Positions 1 to 6,724 of a DNA stretch of 19,523 nt are shown one piece after another (position 1 is the stretch's first letter; every line of letters starts with the position of its first letter). The DNA lies in contig DAOSIS010000046.1 in assembly GCA_035366835.1 (NCBI GenBank), positions 1 through 19,523 on the forward strand, written 5' to 3'. The translations under genes were made by a program, and so were the position numbers. Under the pieces are notes generated by a model that was given only the letters and a program-made list of their open reading frames with translations, was not told where the DNA came from and did not search any database. Source of the stretch: UBA6109 sp035366835. Lineage in GTDB: Bacteria; Desulfobacterota; Syntrophia; Syntrophales; UBA6109.

Positions 1-54
1 GTTATGGATGCGGTGAGCACTTTCGGTGATGTTGAAGATCCGTGGAATGTCCAT
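1..54 (-). CDS. SAM-dependent methyltransferase, N-terminal fragment
   Basis: Only the first 18 codons are inside the window; the gene continues past the left edge. An ATG is preceded by a clear ribosome-binding site (AAGGAG, 10 nt upstream). The translation begins MDIPRIFNITESAHRIHN. From memory this matches the N-terminus of a bacterial class I SAM-dependent methyltransferase family (cyclopropane-synthase/UbiE-like) that continues with a glycine-rich SAM-binding motif, but that motif is not visible here. Substrate unknown. The fragment is short, so the family call depends on recall of the start sequence; the presence of a real gene start is better supported. Confidence 0.5.
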   Translation of the reverse strand, partial: MDIPRIFNITESAHRIHN

Positions 55-158
55 TGCAGAAAAACTCCTTACGGGCGTGATAGATTCGGCCCATTCTCGC
101 CGCCGTGGATGGATGAGCCGTCAAACGGCGCTGCCGATCATAATAGCCCGGCTGCACC

Positions 159-191
159 TCACTTCGTCTTGGAACTCACGATCCGAAGTGA
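159..191. repeat. Inverted repeat between aldolase and methyltransferase genes
   Basis: TCACTTCG and CGAAGTGA form a perfect 8-bp inverted repeat with a 17-nt spacer. It lies 17 bp downstream of the aldolase stop codon and about 105 bp upstream of the methyltransferase start. There is no T-run on the minus-strand side, so it is not a typical intrinsic terminator. It could be a Rho-independent-like processing hairpin or a regulator site for the methyltransferase gene. Confidence 0.35.
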
Positions 192-207
192 AGGTCAATT
201 TCTCAGA

Positions 208-1602
208 CTATGGTCTTAGCCCCTCCGGCCGCTTCACTGGCACGTCGATCGGCCGGACATGGCGGCAGACGAGCGCCGCCGTGTCGGCGACGTTGAGCTT
301 CCCGAACAGGAAGGCGAACTGGCCCTCCAGTTCGGCGCCCAGGCCGGCCATGACCCGGGGCGGAAGATCCCAGAAATCCTTCTTGAACACGCCGAAGCCC
401 TTCTTGCGCGTCTTGTAGAGGAATTGCTCCTCCGTATCTTTTTCCTTGCGCTCGGCCGCCAGTTCCGCCTTCAGGTAGGCATAGATCTTCTCCCGCAGGG
501 CGGCGGGGAAGTGCCTGCTGTCGTAGATGATGTTCTGGAAGCCGGTCGCGAGGTGGATCTCCGCCGTCTTCACGGCCGGGAAGCGGTCGAAGGCCTCGTT
601 CGGGAGCGTCGAGGCCCCGTGCTGGACGGCGCCGGCCAGGCCGTATTCCTTCCTCGCCGTTTCGGAGAGGACCTGCAGCGTGTCGAAATCGATCTTCACC
701 TTGGCGATGGTTCCGTCGGGCAATGGCACGCCGCCGTGCGTGGTGCCCGTCTGGACGCTGATCTTGCTGATGCCCTTGATCCCCTCCCCCGCCTTGTCTA
801 GGGCCCTGCGGTAGCCGTCCATGTACGCGCGAAGCTCTTCGACGGTGCTGTTCTTCCCGCCGACCTCGCCGATTTCGCCTCCCACGGAAACGGTGATCCC
901 CTCCGGCTCGAGGTCGCGGATCATCGTCGTCAGCTCCGCGGCGAGGGTGAAGTTCAGTTTCTGCTGTCTGTCGATGGAGGTCTGCGAGAGGTCGACCAGC
1001 GTCGAGGTGTCGATGTCGATGTTGTAGAACCCCGCGTCGAGCGCTTCCCAGATCAGGTCCTTGACGGCGCGGACCTCCTTCTCCGGGTCCTTCGCGTATT
1101 TCCCCGCACTGACCTGAAAATGGTCTCCCTGGAGGAAGAGGGGCCCCCGCCATCCGGTCTTGATCGCCGCCGCCGTGACGGCGGCCGCATACTCGGCGGG
1201 ACGCTGGCGCGTGTAGTCGATTTCCGAACGGGCGATCTCGAAGACTACGGCACCGGCCCCGGCTTTCAGGGCGGCGCGGAAGACGGCCTGGGCGGTGTCG
1301 TAGGCGACGCCGCGGATGTTGATGGCCGGGACTGTGAAGCCGCAGACTTCCCCCCGTCCCATCGCCTCGTAGAGCGGCTGGATCGACGAGGAAACGATGC
1401 CCATCCCGACGCCGGTCCGGCGGATCAGCCAGCGGACCGCCTGGAGCGCCTCGCTGTCGGGGCTGAAAACCGCCGTCCGCACGAGATCGTCGATCAGGGA
1501 TGATCGAAGGCGGGTCTCATCGATGATTTTGACATCGTCGCCAGAGACTTCCAGGATGCCGGCGATTCCCTTTTTCACCGCAGGGGATGATTCGTAGATC
1601 AT
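208..1602 (-). CDS. Class II fructose-bisphosphate aldolase family protein
   Basis: 464 aa. Expected reaction: zinc-dependent aldol condensation of dihydroxyacetone phosphate and glyceraldehyde 3-phosphate to fructose 1,6-bisphosphate, in the cytoplasm. Class II landmarks are visible: QGDH at about residues 158-161 (catalytic Asp and first zinc His), GGEIGEVGGK at 241-250, TTHGG with His289, and QHGAS with His328, matching the spaced histidines of the family. At 464 residues it is about 100 longer than typical class II enzymes, with an extra N-terminal region (about 1-85) and a C-terminal tail. The ATG start has AAGGA 8 nt upstream; an upstream in-frame extension is less likely. It follows the fructose-bisphosphatase gene by 105 bp on the same strand, supporting a gluconeogenic role. 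A related sugar-bisphosphate aldolase (tagatose type) cannot be excluded. Confidence 0.8.
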   Translation of the reverse strand: MIYESSPAVKKGIAGILEVSGDDVKIIDETRLRSSLIDDLVRTAVFSPDSEALQAVRWLIRRTGVGMGIVSSSIQPLYEAMGRGEVCGFTVPAINIRGVAYDTAQAVFRAALKAGAGAVVFEIARSEIDYTRQRPAEYAAAVTAAAIKTGWRGPLFLQGDHFQVSAGKYAKDPEKEVRAVKDLIWEALDAGFYNIDIDTSTLVDLSQTSIDRQQKLNFTLAAELTTMIRDLEPEGITVSVGGEIGEVGGKNSTVEELRAYMDGYRRALDKAGEGIKGISKISVQTGTTHGGVPLPDGTIAKVKIDFDTLQVLSETARKEYGLAGAVQHGASTLPNEAFDRFPAVKTAEIHLATGFQNIIYDSRHFPAALREKIYAYLKAELAAERKEKDTEEQFLYKTRKKGFGVFKKDFWDLPPRVMAGLGAELEGQFAFLFGKLNVADTAALVCRHVRPIDVPVKRPEGLRP

Positions 1603-1707
1603 GGCTCGTCCTTTTCTTGGAGGTCTATGCGTTTCCGCTGCATCGGGCCGCACCGCACCTGTCGCCGGGAGGGTGAAAAGCTCCGACGGGCGGCGCAAAG
1701 CCGAAAA

Positions 1708-2649
1708 TCAACTCACGGCGAGAAATGCCTCCGCCCGGTCCACTTCGAAGCGGCTGCCGATATAGATCGGACAGCGCTGGTCGAGGTCCTCGACCTGGAT
1801 ATCCAGGATCCTGCGAGTCCCGTCCGTGGCCATGCCGCCCGCCTGCTCCACGATGAAGGCCATGGGCTGGAGCTCGAAGAGAAGGCGGAGCTTCCCGTGG
1901 GGCTCCTTCTTCAGGGCGGGATAGGTGAAGATGCCGCCCCGCTTGATGAGGACCTGGTTGATGTCCGGGACGAAGCCGCCGCTGTAGCGGAGCTTGTAGC
2001 CCTCGTTCTCCAGGAATTCGACGAATTTCAGATGGCCGGGCGTCCAGTCCCTCCGGATCCCTCCCAGGCTGAAGATGGAGCCTTTTTCCTTCATGGCGAT
2101 GAACTCTTCCGACAGGACGTACTCGCCCTCCCGGTTCAGGACGAACTCGTGGGTTCCCTTCCCCGCCGAGTAGACCATGGTGATCAGGGGCCCGTAGGTG
2201 ATGTAGAGGGCCGCCACCATCGTTTTCCGTCCCGCCGAGAAAACCGATTCCCTGTGGATGCCGATGATGGTGCCGATGGACAGGTTGGTATCCACGAGGG
2301 AGGAACCGTCCAGGGGGTCGGCGGTGATGAAGTACTGCTCGTGGCCCTTGCCGATGGGCACGACCTTCTCCTGCTCCTCGGACATGTACTCCCGGACGAA
2401 GCCGGAGAATTGGAGCTGATTTTTCAAAATTTCGTCCGCGGTACGGTCGAGGGCCAGCTGGTCCTCTCCGTAGATGTTTCTCAGGCCGGCCAGCTTCCGG
2501 TTGGATTCGTGAATCTTCGCCGAGATGTACTTCCCCGTCACGGCGATCTGCCAGATGAGCCGCCGCAGTTCCGTTTCCACGCCGGCGAGCCACATGTGCC
2601 GCCGCAGATCGATCAGGCACCTCGTGTAGTCGGAAATTCCCTCTCCCAT
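1708..2649 (-). CDS. fbp: Class 1 fructose-1,6-bisphosphatase
   Basis: 313 aa, close to the usual length for the family. It hydrolyses fructose 1,6-bisphosphate to fructose 6-phosphate and phosphate, the committed gluconeogenic step, in the cytoplasm with Mg2+. The metal-binding signature ADPLDGSS is at about residues 110-117. RYSGGFVPDINQ at 221-232 and LRLLFELQPMAFIVEQAGG near 254-272 are typical substrate-binding segments. I chose the internal ATG as start because AAAGGA sits 6 nt before it; a TTG five codons upstream is in frame but would place that ribosome site inside the gene. A sigma-70-like promoter lies just upstream, so this gene probably leads a two-gene unit with the aldolase. 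Confidence 0.95.
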   Translation of the reverse strand: MGEGISDYTRCLIDLRRHMWLAGVETELRRLIWQIAVTGKYISAKIHESNRKLAGLRNIYGEDQLALDRTADEILKNQLQFSGFVREYMSEEQEKVVPIGKGHEQYFITADPLDGSSLVDTNLSIGTIIGIHRESVFSAGRKTMVAALYITYGPLITMVYSAGKGTHEFVLNREGEYVLSEEFIAMKEKGSIFSLGGIRRDWTPGHLKFVEFLENEGYKLRYSGGFVPDINQVLIKRGGIFTYPALKKEPHGKLRLLFELQPMAFIVEQAGGMATDGTRRILDIQVEDLDQRCPIYIGSRFEVDRAEAFLAVS

Positions 2650-2678
2650 GGCCCATCCTTTCAATATGTTTGCCGAAT

Positions 2679-2707
2679 TGTCTAACAGGGAACGGCGCTT
2701 TTGACAA
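2679..2707 (-). promoter_or_regulatory. Sigma-70-like promoter for fbp and the aldolase gene
   Basis: On the minus strand, TTGTCA (5 of 6 to the -35 consensus) is followed after exactly 17 nt by TAGACA, a weak -10 (3 of 6). Transcription would start about 22 nt before the fbp ATG. The site is in the gap between the flavoprotein stop and fbp. Confidence 0.4.
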
Positions 2708-2771
2708 GGGCTTTTTCGTTCCGCAGGCCGGAAACGCAGGAATCATGCGGCTTCCCGGGCATCGCCGCCTT

Positions 2772-4139
2772 TCAGGATCCCCTGTCCGCCGGACCCGGCA
2801 GTCCGGCGGCATAGGCTGCCGCCGATTCCCCCGCAAGGACTCCGGTGGAAAAGGCGGCCTGGAGGTTGTACCCGCCCGTGTCGGCGTCGATGTCCAGGAC
2901 CTCTCCGCAGAAGTACAGGCCGTCGATCTTCCGTGAGGCCAGCGTCCGCGGATCGACCTCGTCCAGCGAGACCCCCCCCGCCGTGACGATGGCCGACGAG
3001 AGCGGGAGCGGTCCGCGGATGTTGAAGCGAAGCGACTTGAGTTGACGGGCGACCGCTTCCCGCCGGCCGGCACTGATCTCCGCGGCGCGCTTTACGGGCG
3101 GCAGGCCCGTCAGTCCGGCGAAAGGCCCGATCATCTTGTGCGGAAGAAGGCCCGCGAGGATGGTCCGGTAATCGTCCCGCCCCGACCGGTCGAAATCCCT
3201 CTGCAGGCGGGCGACGAGCATCTTCGTGCTCAGGGCCGGCTTCAGGTCGATCGAGACCGACACGGGGCCCCGCGCGAGGGCGTCGACGGCGGAAAGGCTC
3301 GCCAGGAGCGTGATCGGCCCGGCGATGCCGAAATGGGTCATCGTCATCTCCCCGAAGCGGCTTTCGATGACGGGCGGCCGCGGCCGCCGTCTCCCGGTTC
3401 CCCTCCCGCAGTCGCTGGCGGGCGTCAGCGCCGGATCGATTTCCTCCGCCCGGCAGGAAAAGACCGTCAAGCGCGCATTGCGCAGGTCGACATCCTGCAT
3501 CGATCTTGCGAGATCGACCTCTTCGACGACCAGGGGGACCAGCGCCGGCCGCAGCTTCACCAGCCTGTGGCCCAGCGATTCGGCCATCCGGTAGCCGTCC
3601 CCGGCAGAGCCGGTTTCCGGGTAGCTCGCCCCTCCCGTCGCCACGATGACCGCGCGGCAGGGGAGGACCCCCTGCTCCGTTTTCACGCCGCAGACCCGGC
3701 CGTCGCGGGCGACGATCTCCGTTCCGCGGCATCGGGTTGACAACCGCACGCCCCGGGCACGGAGGTTCGCCATCAGGGCATCGACCACGTCGGCGCTGCG
3801 TCCGGACGCGGGAAAGATCCGCCCTCCGCGCTCTTCCTGCGTGTCGACGCCCAAGCCGCTCAGGAATTCCAGCAGCTCGTCCCGGAAGAACCGGTGAAAG
3901 GCCGGGTAGAGAAAGCGTCCGTTGACGCCGTACATGGCGACAAAGCCGGGCAGATCCCTCGTATTGGTGAGGTTGCAGCGGGTCTTGCCGCTGATGAGGA
4001 GTTTTTTTCCCGGGCGCTCGGTCTTTTCAAGAAGGAGGACCTGTGCGCCCAGTTCCGCCGCCCTGGCGGCGGCGAGCATCCCTCCGGCGCCGGCACCGAT
4101 CACGATCAGCGGGGCTGAGTCTCCTGCAGGCCTTGGCAT
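2772..4139 (-). CDS. HI0933-family FAD-dependent oxidoreductase (BaiN-like)
   Basis: 455 aa from the chosen ATG. A predicted cytoplasmic flavoprotein of the HI0933/YhiN family; its reaction is unknown. The FAD-binding fold starts with VIGAGAGG (residues 13-20). The family motif GKKLLISGKTRCNLTN is at about 45-59, ATGGASYPETGS near 167-178, THFGIAGP near 268-275, and the C-terminal FAD motif GEVLDIDADTGGYNLQ is present. Residues about 229-260 form an Arg- and Pro-rich stretch not expected in compact family members. Start choice: GGAG lies 12 nt before this ATG; an in-frame TTG 28 codons upstream would give an Arg-rich extension and place the start 19 nt after the DUF116 stop. The close spacing suggests co-transcription with the DUF116 gene. 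Confidence 0.85.
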   Translation of the reverse strand: MPRPAGDSAPLIVIGAGAGGMLAAARAAELGAQVLLLEKTERPGKKLLISGKTRCNLTNTRDLPGFVAMYGVNGRFLYPAFHRFFRDELLEFLSGLGVDTQEERGGRIFPASGRSADVVDALMANLRARGVRLSTRCRGTEIVARDGRVCGVKTEQGVLPCRAVIVATGGASYPETGSAGDGYRMAESLGHRLVKLRPALVPLVVEEVDLARSMQDVDLRNARLTVFSCRAEEIDPALTPASDCGRGTGRRRPRPPVIESRFGEMTMTHFGIAGPITLLASLSAVDALARGPVSVSIDLKPALSTKMLVARLQRDFDRSGRDDYRTILAGLLPHKMIGPFAGLTGLPPVKRAAEISAGRREAVARQLKSLRFNIRGPLPLSSAIVTAGGVSLDEVDPRTLASRKIDGLYFCGEVLDIDADTGGYNLQAAFSTGVLAGESAAAYAAGLPGPADRGS

Positions 4140-4242
4140 AAAGGGCCGCTTCTCCGTCTCGCGGACGGGACCGCCTTCCTGCCCCCTCCGGCGGACCTCC
4201 GTCGGCGCAGGTTCGCGGGGCAAGGCGGACGATCCGTTCTCT

Positions 4243-4785
4243 TCAAGGGAGGTCCTCGATCAGCTTCTTCAGGCGATCCCAATCGATTTCGTTGCTCAGG
4301 CAATCGTACCGCTTCGTGATGCAGACTTGGGGAATGACGGTCCGGCGGTTGAATTGCACGCCCATGAGTCCGAGCCGGACACCCTGAAGCCCCCTCTCGA
4401 TTTCGAAATCGCAGGCTGCGCCGATCGCCGCCTTGAGGTTCTTGCGCTGGCTCAGCCGCTTTGTAAACCCGGTGCTCGGGCTGATGTAGAACTGCAGCCC
4501 CTTCTTTTCGCACAACTGCTTGATTTCCCCGCAGCCGCAACGCCTGCACTTGACGCATACGACGCCGTCCACCTTGGAGAATTTGGCAGGGCATTCGTCG
4601 GCGATGAGACAGTGGGGGAGGATGACGGCGCTTTCCGCGCGGGGGGTCCGGGTGAATTCCGGCCAGTAGAAGGCGTTCGCAGCTTCGATGAGACCGACGT
4701 GGAAACCGATCTTCCGGAGAAGAGGCTTGATCGGGAGGGCCTGGAGAAGGATATAGAAATGCAGTTTGCCGGGACTTCTTTTCAT
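4243..4785 (-). CDS. DUF116 family cysteine-rich protein
   Basis: 180 aa, matching by recall the DUF116 family, whose biochemical function is not established. Ten cysteines are visible, including C59 and C65, a cluster CVKCRRCGC at 77-85, C92, and C125, C155 and C162. The close cluster suggests a metal or Fe-S site, which is an inference. Known relatives often carry an N-terminal membrane part; this copy lacks an obvious one, having only a mildly hydrophobic stretch at 9-20. The ATG has only a weak G-rich ribosome site. The gene is first in a minus-strand run leading into the flavoprotein gene and diverges from the lipid kinase. Confidence 0.75.
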   Translation of the reverse strand: MKRSPGKLHFYILLQALPIKPLLRKIGFHVGLIEAANAFYWPEFTRTPRAESAVILPHCLIADECPAKFSKVDGVVCVKCRRCGCGEIKQLCEKKGLQFYISPSTGFTKRLSQRKNLKAAIGAACDFEIERGLQGVRLGLMGVQFNRRTVIPQVCITKRYDCLSNEIDWDRLKKLIEDLP

Positions 4786-4850
4786 ACCCCATACAGAGCG
4801 GACTGTTGTTGCCGTTCACCGCAGCTGCCCGCCGCGCCGGCCGGCGGCTG

Positions 4851-4879
4851 AGCATAACAGAAGGGGGGAGAGAAAGCAA
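4851..4879 (-). promoter_or_regulatory. Possible sigma-70 promoter for the DUF116 gene
   Basis: On the minus strand TTGCTT is followed after 17 nt by TATGCT (4 of 6 to the -10 consensus). It lies about 65 bp upstream of the DUF116 start. The -35 is poor (3 of 6), so support is modest. A GC-rich potential hairpin lies between it and the gene. Confidence 0.3.
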
Positions 4880-4906
4880 CGCAGCAAGCGGAAACCTGCC
4901 GTGCGG

Positions 4907-4934
4907 ACGACAGACATGACAACGACAGACATGA
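4907..4934 (+). repeat. Tandem 13-bp direct repeat next to the lipid-kinase promoter
   Basis: ACGACAGACATGA occurs twice, identically, separated by CA (period 15 bp). The second copy ends 3 bp before the -35 box of the putative lipid-kinase promoter. This is the geometry of a direct-repeat activator site. No regulator can be assigned from the sequence. Confidence 0.55.
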
Positions 4935-4937
4935 GGC

Positions 4938-4966
4938 TTGTCAAATGCAAAAAAACATTGCATCAT
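4938..4966 (+). promoter_or_regulatory. Sigma-70-like promoter for the lipid kinase gene
   Basis: TTGTCA (5 of 6) and CATCAT (4 of 6) are separated by exactly 17 nt. A start near 4973 would give a leader of about 43 nt. The spacer has an imperfect palindrome (ATGCA, 8 nt, TGCAT). Confidence 0.45.
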
Positions 4967-5015
4967 GACGCGCTCTTCCCGTCGGGGGCGGGAATGACAT
5001 CGCCGGAGGAGGATC

Positions 5016-5942
5016 TTGGCCGGAAAGACAGCCTTCATCGTGAATCCCCACGCCGGAAACGGGGCGACCTGCATGGAATGGCCGCGCATCCAGGCCTTCG
5101 CCCGGAACCGCCTCGGACCCTTCGAGGAGCACCTGACGTCTGGGCCGGGCGACGCCACGCGCGCGGCGGGGGAGCAGCTCCGGCGGGGTGCCGAACGGAT
5201 CATCTGCGTCGGGGGAGACGGGACGCTCAACGAGGTCGTCAACGGTCTCGTGGGTGACGACGGCCGGATTCCAGCGGGCGTCGTCGTCGGTTTCATCCCC
5301 AACGGGACGGGCTGCGACTTCGTGCGCACCAACTCCATTCCGCGGGGGATCGACGACTGCCTTTCCTTCATCAGCGAGGGACGCACGCGCTGCCTGGATC
5401 TCGGACGCCTGACCTTCCGCGATCACCGCGGAGCGACCGCCGTCTGCTATTTTCACAACATCGCCAGTTTCGGGATCGGCGGGGAAGTGGTGGCGCGCGT
5501 CAACCGGACCAGCAAGGCCTTCGGACCTTTCGCTTCCTTCATGTGGGGCACGCTTCTGTCGCTCATCCTCTACGGCACCAAGCGGGTCCGTATCCGTATC
5601 GACGACGGCCCCGAAACCGAGTGCCCTGTCTGGAATATCGCCGTCGCCAACGGCCGCTACCACGGGGGAGGGATGTGTGTCGCACCCGCCGCCATGACCG
5701 ACGACGGACTCCTGCACGTGACCGTCATCGGAGACCTCCGGTTGCCGGAAGTTTTCTGGCACCTGCCGAAACTCTACACGCAACGGATCGGCGATATTCG
5801 CAAGGTGCGGATGGCGACCTGCCGCAAGATCGAAGCCTCTTCCGGCGGGCGGGTCCTGCTGGACGTGGACGGTGAACAGCCGGGGACTTTGCCGGCGCGA
5901 TTCGAGATCGTGCCGGCCGCCCTGAACATCCTCGCCGGATGA
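5016..5942 (+). CDS. Diacylglycerol kinase family lipid kinase (YegS/BmrU type)
   Basis: 308 aa, the normal size for the DagK/YegS/BmrU family, which phosphorylates diacylglycerol or related lipids with ATP at the inner face of the membrane. Landmarks: IVNPHAGNG at 8-16, the nucleotide-binding motif VGGDGTLNE at 65-73, PNGTGCDF at 95-102, and a C-terminal beta-rich domain with DGLLHVTVIGD. The substrate cannot be told from sequence; a bacterial ceramide or sphingoid kinase is also possible in this superfamily. The start is a TTG with GGAGG 6 nt upstream; a nearby ATG is out of frame. It is monocistronic in appearance: a 34-bp regulatory dyad belonging to the next gene begins 24 bp after its stop. 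Confidence 0.88.
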   Translation: MAGKTAFIVNPHAGNGATCMEWPRIQAFARNRLGPFEEHLTSGPGDATRAAGEQLRRGAERIICVGGDGTLNEVVNGLVGDDGRIPAGVVVGFIPNGTGCDFVRTNSIPRGIDDCLSFISEGRTRCLDLGRLTFRDHRGATAVCYFHNIASFGIGGEVVARVNRTSKAFGPFASFMWGTLLSLILYGTKRVRIRIDDGPETECPVWNIAVANGRYHGGGMCVAPAAMTDDGLLHVTVIGDLRLPEVFWHLPKLYTQRIGDIRKVRMATCRKIEASSGGRVLLDVDGEQPGTLPARFEIVPAALNILAG

Positions 5943-5966
5943 GGCATCATCGGGGAAGCGGCGAAT

Positions 5967-6000
5967 GATGAAAAATTCCTCAGCTCTTGAGGAAGAATTC
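5967..6000 (+). promoter_or_regulatory. 34-bp dyad element (site A), putative sigma-54 enhancer
   Basis: The core is a perfect 7-bp dyad, TTCCTCA then 5 nt then TGAGGAA (5976-5994), preceded by GATGAAAAA and ending in GAATTC. A second copy (site B) near 8709-8742 matches it at 28 of 34 positions when read towards its own promoter. The dyad centre is 116 bp upstream of the first base of the TGG of the sigma-54 promoter that follows. One stem pair differs as a pair between copies (T-A here, C-G there), so symmetry is kept. The best reading is an upstream activating site for the NtrC-type regulator encoded nearby. It can also be drawn as a hairpin with a T-run on the minus strand, but no minus-strand gene there needs a terminator. 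Confidence 0.7.
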
Positions 6001-6100
6001 TCCATTGCCGGCGAACGCAAATCCGGGAGGATGTTCCCATTCCTGTTCATTGCAGAGCCTTTCCGCGGCATTGCGGATATCGTCCCCGCCTCATGCCGGC

Positions 6101-6116
6101 TGGTATGGTAATTGCT
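6101..6116 (+). promoter_or_regulatory. Sigma-54 (-24/-12) promoter for the exported protein gene
   Basis: TGGTATGGTAATTGCT fits the RpoN consensus TGGCACG-N4-TTGCW at every position except two C-to-T changes in the -24 part. The invariant GG and GC are separated by 10 nt as required. A start near 6127 gives a leader of about 34 nt to the TTG start. The enhancer-like site A is upstream. Confidence 0.7.
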
Positions 6117-6160
6117 CCCGGTACAGAGAGTTGGATCTCCATCATCGGGAGAACGGAAGC

Positions 6161-6583
6161 TTGAGAAACTCCGCCTGTCTGACAGTCCTGTGCCTTTCGG
6201 TATTGCTTCTTTCCCCCTGCTTCGGAGCGGACACGAACCCTCCCGGCCTGCCTGCACGGCCGGCAGCGGAGAAGATCGTCCCCGCCGTCAAGGCCATGAC
6301 GATGAAGACGGCAGGAGTGCTCACCGAGATCACGGAACAGACCATCCGGATTGAACGGACCTTCAAAGACAAGAAAGAGATCATGGAATTCAGCCTGGAA
6401 AAGCCCCTCGAAGGCCTTGTCGTGGGAGACAAGGTCAGCGTCAATTACACGGAGAAGGAGGGCCGGCATGTGGCCTTCAAGGTGGCGAAGATGGAGGAGA
6501 AGAAGCTGCCGCCGCGGAAGACACAGGCTCCCGGAAGAGCGGCCGGGAAGCTGCCTTCCAGGGAAAAAGGCGGGCGGCCCTGA
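6161..6583 (+). CDS. Small exported protein of unknown function, Lys/Pro-rich tail
   Basis: 140 aa, family not recognised. A TTG start with GGGAG 9 nt upstream is favoured because the sigma-54 promoter lies between it and any earlier in-frame start. Residues 1-23 form a signal peptide (hydrophobic core near CLTVLCLSVLLL, cleavage probably after CFGA), so the product should be periplasmic or secreted. Residues about 50-110 are a small beta-rich segment (GVLTEITEQTIRIE, KVSVNYTEKEGRHVAFKVAKME) resembling an OB-like or DUF5666-like fold, which is an inference. The last 25 residues are basic and Pro/Lys/Arg-rich. The transcript ends at a strong hairpin. The gene appears to be co-regulated with the Lys/Ala-rich exported protein downstream. 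Confidence 0.75.
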   Translation: MRNSACLTVLCLSVLLLSPCFGADTNPPGLPARPAAEKIVPAVKAMTMKTAGVLTEITEQTIRIERTFKDKKEIMEFSLEKPLEGLVVGDKVSVNYTEKEGRHVAFKVAKMEEKKLPPRKTQAPGRAAGKLPSREKGGRP

Positions 6584-6612
6584 TTCTTTCGTGCCACGAA
6601 GATCGATCCTGC

Positions 6613-6654
6613 AAACCCGGGACACCGTCTGCTGCCCCGGGTTTCTGTTTCTTC
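6613..6654 (+). terminator. Intrinsic terminator after the exported protein gene
   Basis: AAACCCGGG and CCCGGGTTT form a perfect 9-bp stem with a 14-nt loop, followed by a T-rich tract (CTGTTTCTTC). It starts 30 bp after the stop codon and precedes the kinase promoter, separating the two transcripts. Confidence 0.75.
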
Positions 6655-6685
6655 AAAATCCGTGCATTTTCGGAAGCGGGCGCGG

Positions 6686-6691
6686 TATAAT
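6686..6691 (+). promoter_or_regulatory. -10 box of the histidine kinase promoter
   Basis: A perfect TATAAT lies 33 bp upstream of the kinase ATG, directly after the preceding terminator. No good -35 is found at 16-18 nt (TGCATT is the 17-nt option). The kinase is therefore likely to have its own weak sigma-70 promoter rather than a sigma-54 one. Confidence 0.45.
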
Positions 6692-6724
6692 CCGCCGCCA
6701 CAAGAACGCCGAGGCTTCCCTCCT

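Noticed and set aside
4106..6257. Long minus-strand frames opposite or overlapping the lipid kinase and DUF116 genes
   Set aside because: Translations are Arg/Pro-rich with no family motifs, while the sense genes have clear motifs.
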